Positions 25,989-34,803 of a stretch of 64,000 nucleotides of DNA are shown piece by piece. Origin of the DNA: Luteolibacter luteus (GTDB lineage: Bacteria > Verrucomicrobiota > Verrucomicrobiia > Verrucomicrobiales > Akkermansiaceae); contig NZ_CP051774.1 in assembly GCF_012913485.1 (NCBI RefSeq), positions 3,348,001 to 3,412,000 on the forward strand. Reading direction: 5' to 3'. The first letter of the stretch is position 1; each line of letters begins with the position of its first letter. The notes beneath the pieces are model-generated. The model was given only the letters and a program-made list of their open reading frames with translations, was not told where the DNA came from and did not search any database. The position numbers and the translations under genes were made by a program.

Positions 25989-26615
25989 ATGGCCGTAGCC
26001 GAGACATCGAAGGATATGGAAACCGCGTTGGAACCGGGGAAGAAGGAGGTCCGTTTTATCACCCTCTTCCTGTCGATCGTCCTGCCGCTCTACATCCTCG
26101 ATCAAGTCACCAAGTTTTGGATCGTGAAGCGGTTCCCGCCCTCTTGGCTGGATGAGGACCCGCGCGAGCATATCGCGGTGATTGATGGTTACTTCAATCT
26201 TGTCCGAGTTCACAATCAGGGTGTGGCCTTCGGCTTCGGAAATGGCAGCGATTGGGCACCGGTGGTGTTTCTGGTCGTGCCCCTGATCGCGCTCACTCTG
26301 ATCACCATCGGCTGGCGGAAGAATTTCTTCGTCGGCACTTGGGGCAAGGTGGCTGCTTCCTTGCTGCTCTGCGGGATCCTCGGCAACCTGACCGACCGTT
26401 TGGTGCAGGGCTCCTTGTTGGAGGAGATGAAGGGCGCGTCTTTTTGGGACCGCCTGAAGGCCGGGTATGTCGTCGATTTCCTCGACTTCACCATTCCGGT
26501 GTTCAACTACCAATGGCCCTCGTTCAACGTGGCCGACTCCTGCATCTGCATCGCGGCGGCGCTATTGTTCTTCACGGGACTGAAGGCGGACATGAAGCAG
26601 GCGAAAGGGTCCTGA
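25989..26615 (+). CDS. lspA: Lipoprotein signal peptidase II
   Basis: 208 residues with four membrane segments. Family motifs: LDQVTKFWIVKRF, FFNLVRVHNQGVAFG (here YFNLVRVHNQGVAFG), GNLTDRLVQG with catalytic Asp, and VVDFLDF plus WPSFNVADSCI with the second catalytic Asp. It cleaves signal peptides from diacylglyceryl-modified prolipoproteins in the inner membrane, serving the several lipoproteins of this window. The N-terminal ~35 residues before the first helix and an insert of about 15 residues after the first Asp motif make it slightly longer than usual. It starts three bases after ileS. Confidence 0.95.
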   Translation: MAVAETSKDMETALEPGKKEVRFITLFLSIVLPLYILDQVTKFWIVKRFPPSWLDEDPREHIAVIDGYFNLVRVHNQGVAFGFGNGSDWAPVVFLVVPLIALTLITIGWRKNFFVGTWGKVAASLLLCGILGNLTDRLVQGSLLEEMKGASFWDRLKAGYVVDFLDFTIPVFNYQWPSFNVADSCICIAAALLFFTGLKADMKQAKGS

Positions 26616-26639
26616 CTTGCCAAGCTGCGGCCACCGGAA

Positions 26640-27419
26640 ATGATGGCCGGAATGAGGGGAGTGGTTGCCGCGCTGTTAGCCGCATGGGCGCTTGTCGCAG
26701 GGGTGTTTGCCCAAGACGATGATTTCGTCGCGCCGCCTGCGCCCGCGGATGGGATCCTGGATGAAGCGCGGATGTTGCAGAGGGATCCGGGGCGCCACAG
26801 GGCACTGGCGGAATCACTTGCTGAACTGGAAGCCAAGCATGGCTTCCGGATGTACTACGTCCTCTACGATACGCTGATCAGCAGCAGTGCCGGGGAGCGC
26901 GCGATGAAGCTTCAGAAGGCCTGGCTCGGGGAGAAGCCGGGCATCGTTTTGGTGTTGGAAACGGACCGTGGGATTTTCCGCTTCGGGCAAGCGCTGCCGA
27001 AGCAGGAGAAGATCGGGCCTACCGGAAGCATCGAGCGGCCGGATCCTTCCAGCCTTTCCGCCTTTGCGCTGGGAGATATCATCCGCAATATCGAGCCGGG
27101 GCTGAAGGAGGCCAAGGACCGGGGTGAGTTTTCCGAGAAGCTCGGGATCGGCGTGGCGCAGGGGATTCTCAAGGAGCTGGATAAACGCGCGGCCGAACCC
27201 AAGGACAACACCCGGTTGCGGATGATCGTGCTCGCGATCGGCTTGCTTGCCGGGACCGGATTGGTGGCGCTGCTGGTAGTGGCCGGGCTGAAGCGCGCCG
27301 AGTCGAAGTCCCGGGAACGCTATGTGTTCCCCAAGGTCAATGTCGGCATGCGCCTGGGTGCGCCCTATGGCGGCGGGAAGGTCAGCTCTCGGAGCTTCGG
27401 CGGGAAACCGCAGGGATAA
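26640..27419 (+). CDS. TPM-domain-like membrane-anchored protein
   Basis: 259 residues. Three ATG codons lie near the start (26640, 26643, 26652); each gives a signal peptide ending at VFAQDD. A TPM (repair/phosphatase-like) fold follows: GILDEARMLQRDPGRHRALAE, FRMYYVLYDTLIS, GIVLVLETDRGIFRFGQ and SEKLGIGVAQGILKEL. One membrane helix (LAIGLLAGTGLVALLVVAG) precedes a Gly-rich tail with SSRSFGG. It starts 24 bases after lspA and is likely in its operon. Its stop overlaps the convergent DUF2062 gene by 38 bases. The function is unknown. Confidence 0.75.
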   Translation: MMAGMRGVVAALLAAWALVAGVFAQDDDFVAPPAPADGILDEARMLQRDPGRHRALAESLAELEAKHGFRMYYVLYDTLISSSAGERAMKLQKAWLGEKPGIVLVLETDRGIFRFGQALPKQEKIGPTGSIERPDPSSLSAFALGDIIRNIEPGLKEAKDRGEFSEKLGIGVAQGILKELDKRAAEPKDNTRLRMIVLAIGLLAGTGLVALLVVAGLKRAESKSRERYVFPKVNVGMRLGAPYGGGKVSSRSFGGKPQG

Positions 27420-27951
27420 TGCGGACCCCATTCCGCTTCGGCAGCCTCGGAAGGTGATGCGGCATGACGGCGGAGAAGAGATGCACCAGCGGGAATGCCA
27501 GCATCCCGAAAACGATCCCGGAGACCGTGGCACCGAGCATGAAGGTCGCTGCATTCACGGTGCCGAGGCCGGGAATCACCAGCGTGCCGAGCATTTCAGG
27601 TGCGGAAATCTTCAGGAAATCCTGGAGGCGGTTGCCGATCCACAGCTGAAGCCACCAGATCCCGACATTGGTGATCGGATTGCTCAGCCAGGTCGCGGCG
27701 ACGGCGAAGGGCACATTCACGCGGAACTTCATCGCCGCGATGGCCGCGACGAGCGTTTGCGGAATCAACGGGATCATCCCGAAGAAGAGCCCGATCGCGA
27801 GACCGCCCGCCACCGTATCGCGGCAGGGCTTCCATAACTCGCGCTGCATCAGGGGAACGGTGAGTTTTTTCCACCATTCACGGTGCCGCAGCTTTGGATG
27901 GCGCAGTGCCCGATAGGCGCGCCTTACCATCCAAAGGTACTTCCGCTTCAT
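27382..27951 (-). CDS. DUF2062 family membrane protein
   Basis: 189 residues. It has the DUF2062 signature PCRDTVAGGLAIGLFFGMIP, LIPQTLVAAIAAMKFRVN and AATWLSNPITNVGIWW, with three membrane helices and basic ends. Members are small inner-membrane proteins, sometimes fused to glycosyltransferases; no activity is known. Its 3' end overlaps the convergent TPM-like gene by 38 bases, and it is divergent from uppP with 125 bases between. Confidence 0.9.
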   Translation of the reverse strand: MKRKYLWMVRRAYRALRHPKLRHREWWKKLTVPLMQRELWKPCRDTVAGGLAIGLFFGMIPLIPQTLVAAIAAMKFRVNVPFAVAATWLSNPITNVGIWWLQLWIGNRLQDFLKISAPEMLGTLVIPGLGTVNAATFMLGATVSGIVFGMLAFPLVHLFSAVMPHHLPRLPKRNGVRIIPAVSRRSSES

Positions 27952-28076
27952 TCCAGATAGGCCTCGTTTTTTGAGCTACGACAGGCGCGTGCAACTTCTC
28001 TCCACTATGGCGGTGAAGCAACCGTAAATCCCTTGCTAGCCGTGATATTAAGCAACAATGTCGCCTTTTCTCCCTC

Positions 28077-29036
28077 ATGAATTGGTGGCAAGCGCTTGTT
28101 CTCGGAGTGATCGAAGGGGTCACCGAATATCTCCCCGTCAGCTCCACTGGTCACCTGATCGTTGCCCAGAAGATGATGGGAGTCGGCACGTCGGCGGATC
28201 CATTTGAAGCTGTCAAAGCGACCGAGGCGGCAAACTGCTTCGCGATCTGTATCCAGTGCGGGGCGATTGCCGCCGTGCTGGGTCTCTATTGGCCGCGTGT
28301 CCGCCAAATGATCCTGGGCCTGCTGGGGAAGGATCAGGAGGGCCTGAAGCTGATCTTCGCGCTGATCTGTGGATTCCTGCCAGCCGCGGTGATCGGGATT
28401 CTGGCGAATGACTGGATCGAGGCGAAACTCTTTCATTTCAAGTGGGTGGCCCTCGCCTGGATGGTGGGTGGCGTGGCGATCCTCGGGGTCGACCGCTGGA
28501 TGAAGAAGGGGGGCGGATCGAAGGGGGTCGAGCTTGCCCAGATCACCCTGAAAATGGCGCTGATCATCGGCTTCGCCCAATGCATCGCGATGTGGCCGGG
28601 TACATCCCGGAGCTTGATGACGATTCTTGGCGGCCTGCTGGTGGGGCTCCGGCTGAGTGCTGCGGTCGAATTTTCCTTCCTGCTCGGGCTGGTGACCCTC
28701 GGTGCGGCCACCGCGAAAAAGGCGGTCTGGCCGGTGGATTTGGCCGAGAAGTGGGCCGCGATCCCGGGGTATGAGGCGCAGACGGCTCTCCACGAGGTGG
28801 CCGGGAAGTATGATACCAAGCTGGGCGGAGCCCTCCTGATGTGGGATACTTACGGCGCGGTGCCCCTGATCATCGGGGTAGTGGCGGCCACGGTTTCGGC
28901 AGCAGTCGCTGTAAAATGGATGGTTGGCTACCTGAACCGGCGCGGTTTGGGCGTCTTCGGCTGGTATCGGATCGCCATCGGGATTGCCGCTGCGGTGATG
29001 GTGGCGACGAATTTCCTGGGTCTCGGGGCTGCCTGA
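28077..29036 (+). CDS. uppP: Undecaprenyl-diphosphatase
   Basis: 319 residues, many membrane helices. BacA/UppP motifs are clear: GVIEGVTEYLPVSSTGHLIV (glutamate-rich active-site motif) and MWPGTSRSLMTILGGLLVGL (PGxSRS motif). It recycles the lipid carrier for peptidoglycan and other envelope polymers by removing a phosphate from undecaprenyl diphosphate. A segment of about 50 residues between the fifth and sixth helices (AEKWAAIPGYEAQTALHEV) makes it longer than the usual ~270. It is a single gene. Confidence 0.96.
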   Translation: MNWWQALVLGVIEGVTEYLPVSSTGHLIVAQKMMGVGTSADPFEAVKATEAANCFAICIQCGAIAAVLGLYWPRVRQMILGLLGKDQEGLKLIFALICGFLPAAVIGILANDWIEAKLFHFKWVALAWMVGGVAILGVDRWMKKGGGSKGVELAQITLKMALIIGFAQCIAMWPGTSRSLMTILGGLLVGLRLSAAVEFSFLLGLVTLGAATAKKAVWPVDLAEKWAAIPGYEAQTALHEVAGKYDTKLGGALLMWDTYGAVPLIIGVVAATVSAAVAVKWMVGYLNRRGLGVFGWYRIAIGIAAAVMVATNFLGLGAA

Positions 29037-29099
29037 GGAGGCTACGCAGGGTTTCGGATTTCACTTGCCCGCGGCCTCCGCCCGCCTTGCACTTGCGGG

Positions 29100-29762
29100 G
29101 TGAGCGGCCACCCGCGGAAACCCATCGTTCTGGTACTCCTCGCCCTGTTGGCGGTACTGGCGATGCCTGCGTACGCGCAGCAGAAGTCGGCCCGGGTCGC
29201 CCTGACGGATGGCTTTGACTATCCCGTGGGGAAACCGGATGCCGCCGGCTACTACAAGGCGCGCGGCCTGCGCCTGCGCCCGCCGGTCCACTTCGGCGAG
29301 GACTGGAACGGTGCCGGTGGCGGGGATAGCGACATGGGCGCGCCGGTTTACAGCATCGGCGATGGCGTGGTCACCTGGGCGTATGATGTCCACCAAGGCT
29401 GGGGAAATGTGGTGATCATCCGCTACGGCTACCGCGATCCGGCTTCGGGCCAAGTCCGCTTCTGCGATGCGCTCTACGGCCACCTGCGCGACATGATGGT
29501 GAAGGTCGGCCAGATCGTGAAGCGCGGCCAGCAAGTTGGCACGATCGGTAACAACCGCGGGATGTATGCCGCGCACCTTCATTTCGAGATCCGCCACAAT
29601 CTGAACATCGGCATGCAGCGCGAGAGCGTGGAGCGCGATATGACCAACTGGGCGGACCCCACCGAATTCATCAAGCGCTACCGCCGTCTCAACCGGGACT
29701 GGGGAAAGGTGGCGATGCCACTGGGCACTTATCAGGAGTACCAGGGTTTCAAAGGCCTCTGA
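29100..29762 (+). CDS. Secreted M23-family (LytM) peptidase
   Basis: 220 residues from a GTG at 29100; no ATG gives a complete signal peptide, while this start yields PIVLVLLALLAVLAMPAYAQ. The LytM/M23 zinc site is present: HFGEDWNG (first His and Asp), LYGHL and HLHFEIRHN. Such enzymes cut peptidoglycan cross-bridges or act as regulators. Here the residues look intact, so activity is expected in the periplasm. The nuclease gene follows after three bases and is probably cotranscribed. Confidence 0.9.
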   Translation: MSGHPRKPIVLVLLALLAVLAMPAYAQQKSARVALTDGFDYPVGKPDAAGYYKARGLRLRPPVHFGEDWNGAGGGDSDMGAPVYSIGDGVVTWAYDVHQGWGNVVIIRYGYRDPASGQVRFCDALYGHLRDMMVKVGQIVKRGQQVGTIGNNRGMYAAHLHFEIRHNLNIGMQRESVERDMTNWADPTEFIKRYRRLNRDWGKVAMPLGTYQEYQGFKGL

Positions 29763-29765
29763 GCC

Positions 29766-30428
29766 ATGGCAGCGCGACGCTACGGGCGGAGGAAGACGTG
29801 GCAACTGGTGGCGATCCTGATCGCCTCCGCGATCGTCTGGTTTCTCGATCCCCAGCGGCGGGGTGCGCCACCGAAGGCGAGGCCTGTGCCGAATGCCGAA
29901 GTGCCCGCAGCCCATGCGAACGGGTATGAGACCTTCACCGGTTGCCAGTGGGTGGACCATCGCCAGAATGACGGCGACAGCTTCCGGGTGAAGCTGCCGG
30001 ATGGCCGGATCGAGCAATTCCGGCTCTACTATGTGGACAGCCCGGAGAGTGAATTCCGCAGCTACCGGGGAGGGGAGACCAATCGCGAGCGCATCCATGA
30101 GCAGGCGAAGGTTTTCGGAATTGATGACGAGCAGGCCGTGGAGATCGGGAAGCGGGCGAAGAAGCTGACCCATGACCTGCTTTCGCGCGGCAGTTTCACC
30201 ATCCAGACCAAGTGGGAAGATCCCTTCGGCGACCGACGCTACCACGCCTTCGTCATCCCTTCTTCAGGTCCTCTTCTGGAGGAGACCTTGGTACGCGAAG
30301 GGCTCGTGCGGATCCACACGAAGGGTGCGCCGATGCCGGATGGAACGCCGGTGAAGGAGCGGCTGAAGACGCTTCGTTCCCTGGAGGATGAGGCGAAGCG
30401 GGCGAAACGCGGCGCATGGGGATTGTAA
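29766..30428 (+). CDS. Membrane-anchored staphylococcal-nuclease-like protein
   Basis: 220 residues. An N-terminal membrane helix (WQLVAILIASAIVWFLD) anchors a thermonuclease (SNase) domain: QNDGDSFRVKLPDG, FRLYYVDSPES (catalytic Arg, Asp and Glu), RAKKLTHDLLS, DPFGDRRYHAFV (second catalytic Arg) and LVREGLVRI. The domain cleaves DNA or RNA with calcium. It would face the periplasm, suggesting nucleic-acid scavenging or turnover. It lies three bases after the M23 peptidase gene. A short inverted repeat CATTGC/GCAATG (30444-30459) follows the stop. Confidence 0.88.
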   Translation: MAARRYGRRKTWQLVAILIASAIVWFLDPQRRGAPPKARPVPNAEVPAAHANGYETFTGCQWVDHRQNDGDSFRVKLPDGRIEQFRLYYVDSPESEFRSYRGGETNRERIHEQAKVFGIDDEQAVEIGKRAKKLTHDLLSRGSFTIQTKWEDPFGDRRYHAFVIPSSGPLLEETLVREGLVRIHTKGAPMPDGTPVKERLKTLRSLEDEAKRAKRGAWGL

Positions 30429-30520
30429 GCTTTTGATTGTCAACATTGCTTAGGCAATGAGACATGGACAAAAGGTGGGGAAATCTGCTAGAAAGCACGG
30501 GTTCTCCCCCCATCCCCCCC

Positions 30521-31264
30521 ATGAAGACCCCCGCGCTTCTCGCCGTGGCTGCGCTTGCCACCGCGTTGCCTCTCGCTGCCCAAACTCCAGTCTATACTCT
30601 CCCGGGTGAAACCGGCGGCACCTTCACCTATCTGACGATTTCCCAGCAGGTGGAGTATGCGGATTCCGCGCATCTTGCCGGAACCGATCGCGTCTTGGAT
30701 GAGGCGGTGGTCACGATTTATTCGAACGTGGCGCGCCAAGTGACGGCCACGCTTTCTTTCTATTCCGCGATGGAGGACGAGGTGAACTACGAGGGGCCGC
30801 TCGGCCAGCCGGGTGTGCTTCCCGGCGCGCTGGCCGGTTACAAGCCCTCCGATGTGCCGCTCTGGACATCCGGTCCGCTGCTCTTCTCCGTGGATGGAGA
30901 TGGCACGAACAACCTCAACCTGAGCCAGCTCGTTTTCTCGAACATCAACACGCTGGTTCCGGACGACGTCTTCTGGTCGATCACCTTCGAGAGCATTTCG
31001 AACTACAGCGATGGCGGTGCCTTCGGCCCCAAGCTGGAAGACGGCACGGCCCTGCAGCCGACCGGTGCCGAGACGGATCCCAGCCGCTTTTACGTCCGTG
31101 GTGACATTACCGATGGGGAGTGGACGCCGGTGTGGCTGACTTCGGCGGCACCGCCGACGAGCACGCTCTCGATCCAGCTGACCGCGGTGCCGGAGCCTTC
31201 GGGCGTTCTATTGGTCGCCGGTGGTGTGGTTGCCGGTTTGCTTCGCCGCCGCCGCTGCGCTTGA
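30521..31264 (+). CDS. PEP-CTERM-type exported protein
   Basis: 247 residues from the ATG at 30521; the frame is open from 30464. A signal peptide (LLAVAALATALPLAAQ) starts it, and the end VPEPSGVLLVAGGVVAGLLRRRR is a PEP-CTERM sorting tail: PEP motif, hydrophobic helix, basic end. In the family the tail is cut by an exosortase. The middle is a beta-rich domain without cysteines and with a choice-anchor look (FSVDGDGTNNLNLSQLVFS). No exosortase gene is in the window. The SMUG gene starts nine bases after the stop. Confidence 0.85.
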   Translation: MKTPALLAVAALATALPLAAQTPVYTLPGETGGTFTYLTISQQVEYADSAHLAGTDRVLDEAVVTIYSNVARQVTATLSFYSAMEDEVNYEGPLGQPGVLPGALAGYKPSDVPLWTSGPLLFSVDGDGTNNLNLSQLVFSNINTLVPDDVFWSITFESISNYSDGGAFGPKLEDGTALQPTGAETDPSRFYVRGDITDGEWTPVWLTSAAPPTSTLSIQLTAVPEPSGVLLVAGGVVAGLLRRRRCA

Positions 31265-31272
31265 GTCGGCCC

Positions 31273-31995
31273 GTGTCCGAGCCACTCATCGCTGCATCCC
31301 GCCATCTTGCCGATCGTCTGCGTCCGCTTGCCTTCAGCAAGGCGGCTTTCACCTATCTGCCGCTGGATTACGCCCGGGAGCCGCATGAGCTCTACCTGAG
31401 CCGGTTTGGCAAGGGGCCGAAGAAGGTGGTGTTCCTAGGGATGAATCCGGGACCCTTTGGCATGGCGCAGACGGGTGTGCCCTTCGGCGAGGTGGCTTCA
31501 GTGCGGGATTGGATGGGGATCTCCACGCCGGTGGGGAAGCCGGACAAGGAGCATCCGAAGCGGCCGGTACAGGGATTCGATTGTCCGAAGTCCGAGGTTA
31601 GCGGGCGTCGCCTATGGGGGCTTTTCGCCGAGCGCTATCCGAAGGCCGGCGATTTCTTCAAGGATCACTTTGTCCTCAACTATTGCCCGCTGGTGTGGAT
31701 GAGCGAGACCGGCGCGAACCTGACGCCGGACAAGCTGCCCGCAAGCGAAATGGAGGAGGTGGAGGAGGCCTGCCTTGAACACTTGGCGGCATCGATCAAG
31801 GAACTCCAGCCGGAGTGGTTGATCGGCGTCGGGGGCTATGCCGAGGAACGGCTGAAGGAAGCGGCCGCGAGGAGTGGCCTGAGCGCGAAGCTGGGACGGG
31901 TGCTGCATCCTTCGCCGGCATCCCCGGCTGCGAACCGCGGTTGGGCAGAAGCGGCGACGAAGCAGCTGGTGGCACAGGGGGTGTGGAAGGTGTAG
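31273..31995 (+). CDS. SMUG1-like single-strand-selective uracil-DNA glycosylase
   Basis: 240 residues from a GTG at 31273, nine bases after the PEP-CTERM stop; the frame is open further upstream but that part reads as antisense-like sequence. SMUG motifs: FLGMNPGPFGMAQTGVPFGE (catalytic Asn in GMNPG) and HPSPASPAANRGW (DNA-intercalating motif 2). It removes uracil and oxidised pyrimidines from DNA in base excision repair. Length is close to the family's. Cotranscription with the PEP-CTERM gene is possible but probably incidental. Confidence 0.93.
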   Translation: MSEPLIAASRHLADRLRPLAFSKAAFTYLPLDYAREPHELYLSRFGKGPKKVVFLGMNPGPFGMAQTGVPFGEVASVRDWMGISTPVGKPDKEHPKRPVQGFDCPKSEVSGRRLWGLFAERYPKAGDFFKDHFVLNYCPLVWMSETGANLTPDKLPASEMEEVEEACLEHLAASIKELQPEWLIGVGGYAEERLKEAAARSGLSAKLGRVLHPSPASPAANRGWAEAATKQLVAQGVWKV

Positions 31996-32029
31996 CGGTA
32001 AACTACGATAGATATAGTAGTCGATGGCG

Positions 32030-33187
32030 CTACTTCCTTGCGGCGGACCGCCATTCCTTTGCTGCGGCGACGTCGCCTTTTGCTTCCAACCAATCGGCGA
32101 CAGCGGCATTTGCGTCTTCTTTCATGTCCGCTCTGCAGTCCTTCGTGACCCACGCGCTTGCTTCCATCGAGTTCGCTTCGAGCCAGCCGTTTAGCAGTTC
32201 GGGAAAGGGGCCTTTGCCGCGGAATTGCTCGGCCGCCAGTCTACAAGCTTCGGAGGGATCTGACTTTGCGATCCCCTTGAGGAGTCCTGCCTTCTCTTCC
32301 TCCGAGAATGTCTCCCTTGCGTCGGTCCAAATTTGTTTGGCCTCCTTGCCGGAAGCGGCGGCGAAAGCCTCACAAACTTCGGGAGAGATGCTGCTCATCC
32401 CGGTTTCATCCAGCTGTTCCAACCAAACGGTGAATTGCTTCGAGCTTTTCGGGCCCCCTCCATGGTTGACGAGTTCGCCGACCAGAGATTGATCATTTTC
32501 ATTATTGCCCATGAAGAAGGCGGATGGGAATTCGCCCTTGGTGCCTTGGCCCTGCATTTCCAGCAGCACGTTGAATGCCGTGGCTCTGACAGCCTGCCGC
32601 CGTTGCGTTGCCGGCAGATCCGCCAAGAACTCGGAAAACCCGGCAGGCGAAAGCCGATAGTAATTCAGGGCAATCACCTCCAAGGTGGCGGGATCGACCA
32701 AAGGCTTGGCAAGCGAAGCAAGCATCCGGGAGGCGAGTTGCGGATCCCGGGTTGCCAGATCTTTCAAAGCCCAATTGGTCAACAGTCTCCGCCCCGGCGG
32801 TTCGTCCAGCGATTCCAAGAGTCCGAAAAATCCCGACGGATCCGTGTTCAGGGAACTTGAGAAGATGGCGATGGCAGCCGCTTCCCATTCGTCGCCCAGC
32901 TCCGGGAGGAGAGTCAGGTATTGGCGCAGTGCCGTGAGAGGATCATTGCGATAGGCTGCTCTCAGGCTCCCGATCTTTTCCGAGTTCTTCTCCGAGACCT
33001 GAGGCGGTTGTTCGCTTCGGCCGACCCCTGAATTCAGGTGGCCGACGGTTGTTCGCTTTGGGGCGGGTGTTTTAGATTCTGTTCGGTGAGAAGCTTGTTC
33101 GCGGCAGGTGCAGCTAAACGCGACAAGCATCCAGAGTGGAAGCTTGCGGCAGATACTCCGATGCCGTGCTCGCAGAGAGCAGCTCAT
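32030..33187 (-). CDS. Predicted lipoprotein with helical repeats, unknown function
   Basis: 385 residues. The N-terminus (LPLWMLVAFSCTC) looks like a lipoprotein signal. The rest is helical and rich in Ala, Leu and Glu, with repeat-like units such as DPLTALRQYLTLLPELGDEW, DPQLASRMLASLAKPLVDP and SDPSEACRLAAEQFRGKGP. This resembles the large family of helical-repeat proteins in Verrucomicrobia. No catalytic motif was seen. Its ATG overlaps the stop of the upstream gene by four bases (ATGA, 33184-33187), so the two are coupled. Confidence 0.72.
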   Translation of the reverse strand: MSCSLRARHRSICRKLPLWMLVAFSCTCREQASHRTESKTPAPKRTTVGHLNSGVGRSEQPPQVSEKNSEKIGSLRAAYRNDPLTALRQYLTLLPELGDEWEAAAIAIFSSSLNTDPSGFFGLLESLDEPPGRRLLTNWALKDLATRDPQLASRMLASLAKPLVDPATLEVIALNYYRLSPAGFSEFLADLPATQRRQAVRATAFNVLLEMQGQGTKGEFPSAFFMGNNENDQSLVGELVNHGGGPKSSKQFTVWLEQLDETGMSSISPEVCEAFAAASGKEAKQIWTDARETFSEEEKAGLLKGIAKSDPSEACRLAAEQFRGKGPFPELLNGWLEANSMEASAWVTKDCRADMKEDANAAVADWLEAKGDVAAAKEWRSAARK

Positions 33188-34428
33188 TGATTGTTTTGAA
33201 TGCTGAGCGCTCCGAGTTTGACTCCTTGCTCGAAGTTCTTTTTGAAGGCTGCGGGAATCTCTGGCGCGACGGTATTGGCACGATCCAGAGAGACATTCTG
33301 AACAAAGATCGCGCCCATCGCAAACGCCAGCGATGGCTGGCCTTCCTTGGGAACATCTTGAAACAATCCGAGAACTTCCGAGTCGCTACAAACTCCCACC
33401 ACCGGCCTGATAATGCCCTGCAGGAAGGGCGGATAGGCAGGGTGGTCGGGCGGTACCAATGCCACCCAGCCCTTCACGTCCGCGATGGTCATCGCGGCGT
33501 TCCTGGAGCGATCGTTGCCGAGATGCTGCCCCGTCATGGCGGCCAGCTGAATCGGATCGAGGCCCCAATTCTCCGCAGCTTCGGTGACGCTTCCGGGGCG
33601 GGAGATCGAGATTTCCCTCTCCGCCATCTGTTCGGAAAGGAATTTCGCACTCTCCGCGCTTAGTGAGGGAAGAATGTCTTTGGCGAGTTTGCGAGCCTCG
33701 GCAGACGTGGAAGCTCCCGGATCCTCCGGGTAAATCCTTACGGTGAGACTTCCCTCGTAGTAAGCCATGTCATTGCCGTCCCGGCTCAGATCCCGCGCAT
33801 CACGAAGAGCCTCTTGCCAATTCTCGATCGCGTGCCTGCCCAGCAATGACGCCCCACAATCCAAGCGGTTCTGATTGTGGGCGATGTCTTTGACGATCTC
33901 GCGAATCTCCGAAGGGTGCGACTCAGCGAAAACATTCACCAGACCAAGCATGTAACCGTTTTCGAATTCTTGATCTCCTATGGTTGCCTTCAGCTTGAAA
34001 GCCTGGGCCGGGGTCGAAAGGTGGTGAGCGAGCGCCTGCGCCATGAACGATTTTTGGCGACCTGTGGCGTTCCGGCATAGTTCAGGGAATATCCTGATGA
34101 TCGCATCATCGCCCTCGAGGAGTTCGGGATAGCGGCTCGATAGTGCGGCCCACATTCCTTCAGGGGTAACATTCGGTTCAGCGAACAATGACTCCACGGA
34201 GAGAGGGCCGGCGGTTTCTTCCGCAGGGTGCAGTTCGGGAATTTCGGAGAGCTTGGATTTCACGAGCTCCGCCCCACCCGCTTGCCCCGCGGTGCCGGAT
34301 GCGGCCTCGCGCTTTGAGCACGATGTTGTGAGAGCGGCCGCAAGGGCAAGGGGCATGCAGGCGAAGTAAAAGCAACTCGCCGGGTGCGAACGATCCGCCC
34401 CTGTCTTTATGCCGATTGCAAAAGTCAT
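33184..34428 (-). CDS. Predicted lipoprotein, partner of the downstream gene
   Basis: 414 residues from the ATG at 34428. The frame is open to 34500, but that start would leave only 15 bases to the divergent gene at 34516. The chosen start still leads into a lipobox-like MPLALAAALTTSC. The mature part is helical (LFAEPNVTPEGMWAALSSRY, NWQEALRDARDLSRDG, SAEARKLAKDILPSLSAESA) with no recognised domain. It overlaps the next gene by ATGA. Both probably act together at the inner or outer membrane; the task is unknown. Confidence 0.68.
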   Translation of the reverse strand: MTFAIGIKTGADRSHPASCFYFACMPLALAAALTTSCSKREAASGTAGQAGGAELVKSKLSEIPELHPAEETAGPLSVESLFAEPNVTPEGMWAALSSRYPELLEGDDAIIRIFPELCRNATGRQKSFMAQALAHHLSTPAQAFKLKATIGDQEFENGYMLGLVNVFAESHPSEIREIVKDIAHNQNRLDCGASLLGRHAIENWQEALRDARDLSRDGNDMAYYEGSLTVRIYPEDPGASTSAEARKLAKDILPSLSAESAKFLSEQMAEREISISRPGSVTEAAENWGLDPIQLAAMTGQHLGNDRSRNAAMTIADVKGWVALVPPDHPAYPPFLQGIIRPVVGVCSDSEVLGLFQDVPKEGQPSLAFAMGAIFVQNVSLDRANTVAPEIPAAFKKNFEQGVKLGALSIQNNQ

Positions 34429-34515
34429 CACATTGGACTTTCCCACCGCGGGTTTCGTGCCGTCAAGCCAAGTCGTTGTAAGATAGCTTGGCACCTTCAT
34501 TGCGAAGAGGGAGGC

Positions 34516-34788
34516 ATGAACACCGACGTCTATATCCGTGAAGCCGAAGGAGGATTTACCCGGCGCCTGGGGGCCGAGGTGATCGAGGAGTGGGAAACCG
34601 GGCGGATGATCCGTTCGGAGAGCCGGCTGGAGTCCGAGCCCTTCATCAGCTACTACATCGTCGATGGCGAGAGCCTCTCGGCGGTGAAGCTGGGGCAGGC
34701 GAAGGGTGAAGGACCCTTCGACTATGCGGCGGAAATCGACCCCTCTGACACGAGGCCACTGCCCGACTTCGAGATTCAGGCTACTTGA
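34516..34788 (+). CDS. Small conserved-looking hypothetical protein
   Basis: 90 residues from the ATG at 34516, which follows GAGGGAGG, a good Shine-Dalgarno; the frame upstream is open but unlike protein. The chain is acidic and mixed strand/helix (MNTDVYIREAEGGFTRRLG, VIEEWETGRMIRSESR, EPFISYYIVDGE). No family was recognised. It is divergent from the lipoprotein pair and convergent with the small gene at 34804-35028, with 15 bases between. Confidence 0.6.
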   Translation: MNTDVYIREAEGGFTRRLGAEVIEEWETGRMIRSESRLESEPFISYYIVDGESLSAVKLGQAKGEGPFDYAAEIDPSDTRPLPDFEIQAT

Positions 34789-34803
34789 GTTGAAGGCGAC
34801 GAC

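Noticed and set aside
24561-26513. Minus-strand 650-residue open frame across ileS and lspA
   Set aside because: It spans two well-supported genes in antisense and has the His/Arg-rich look of a shadow.
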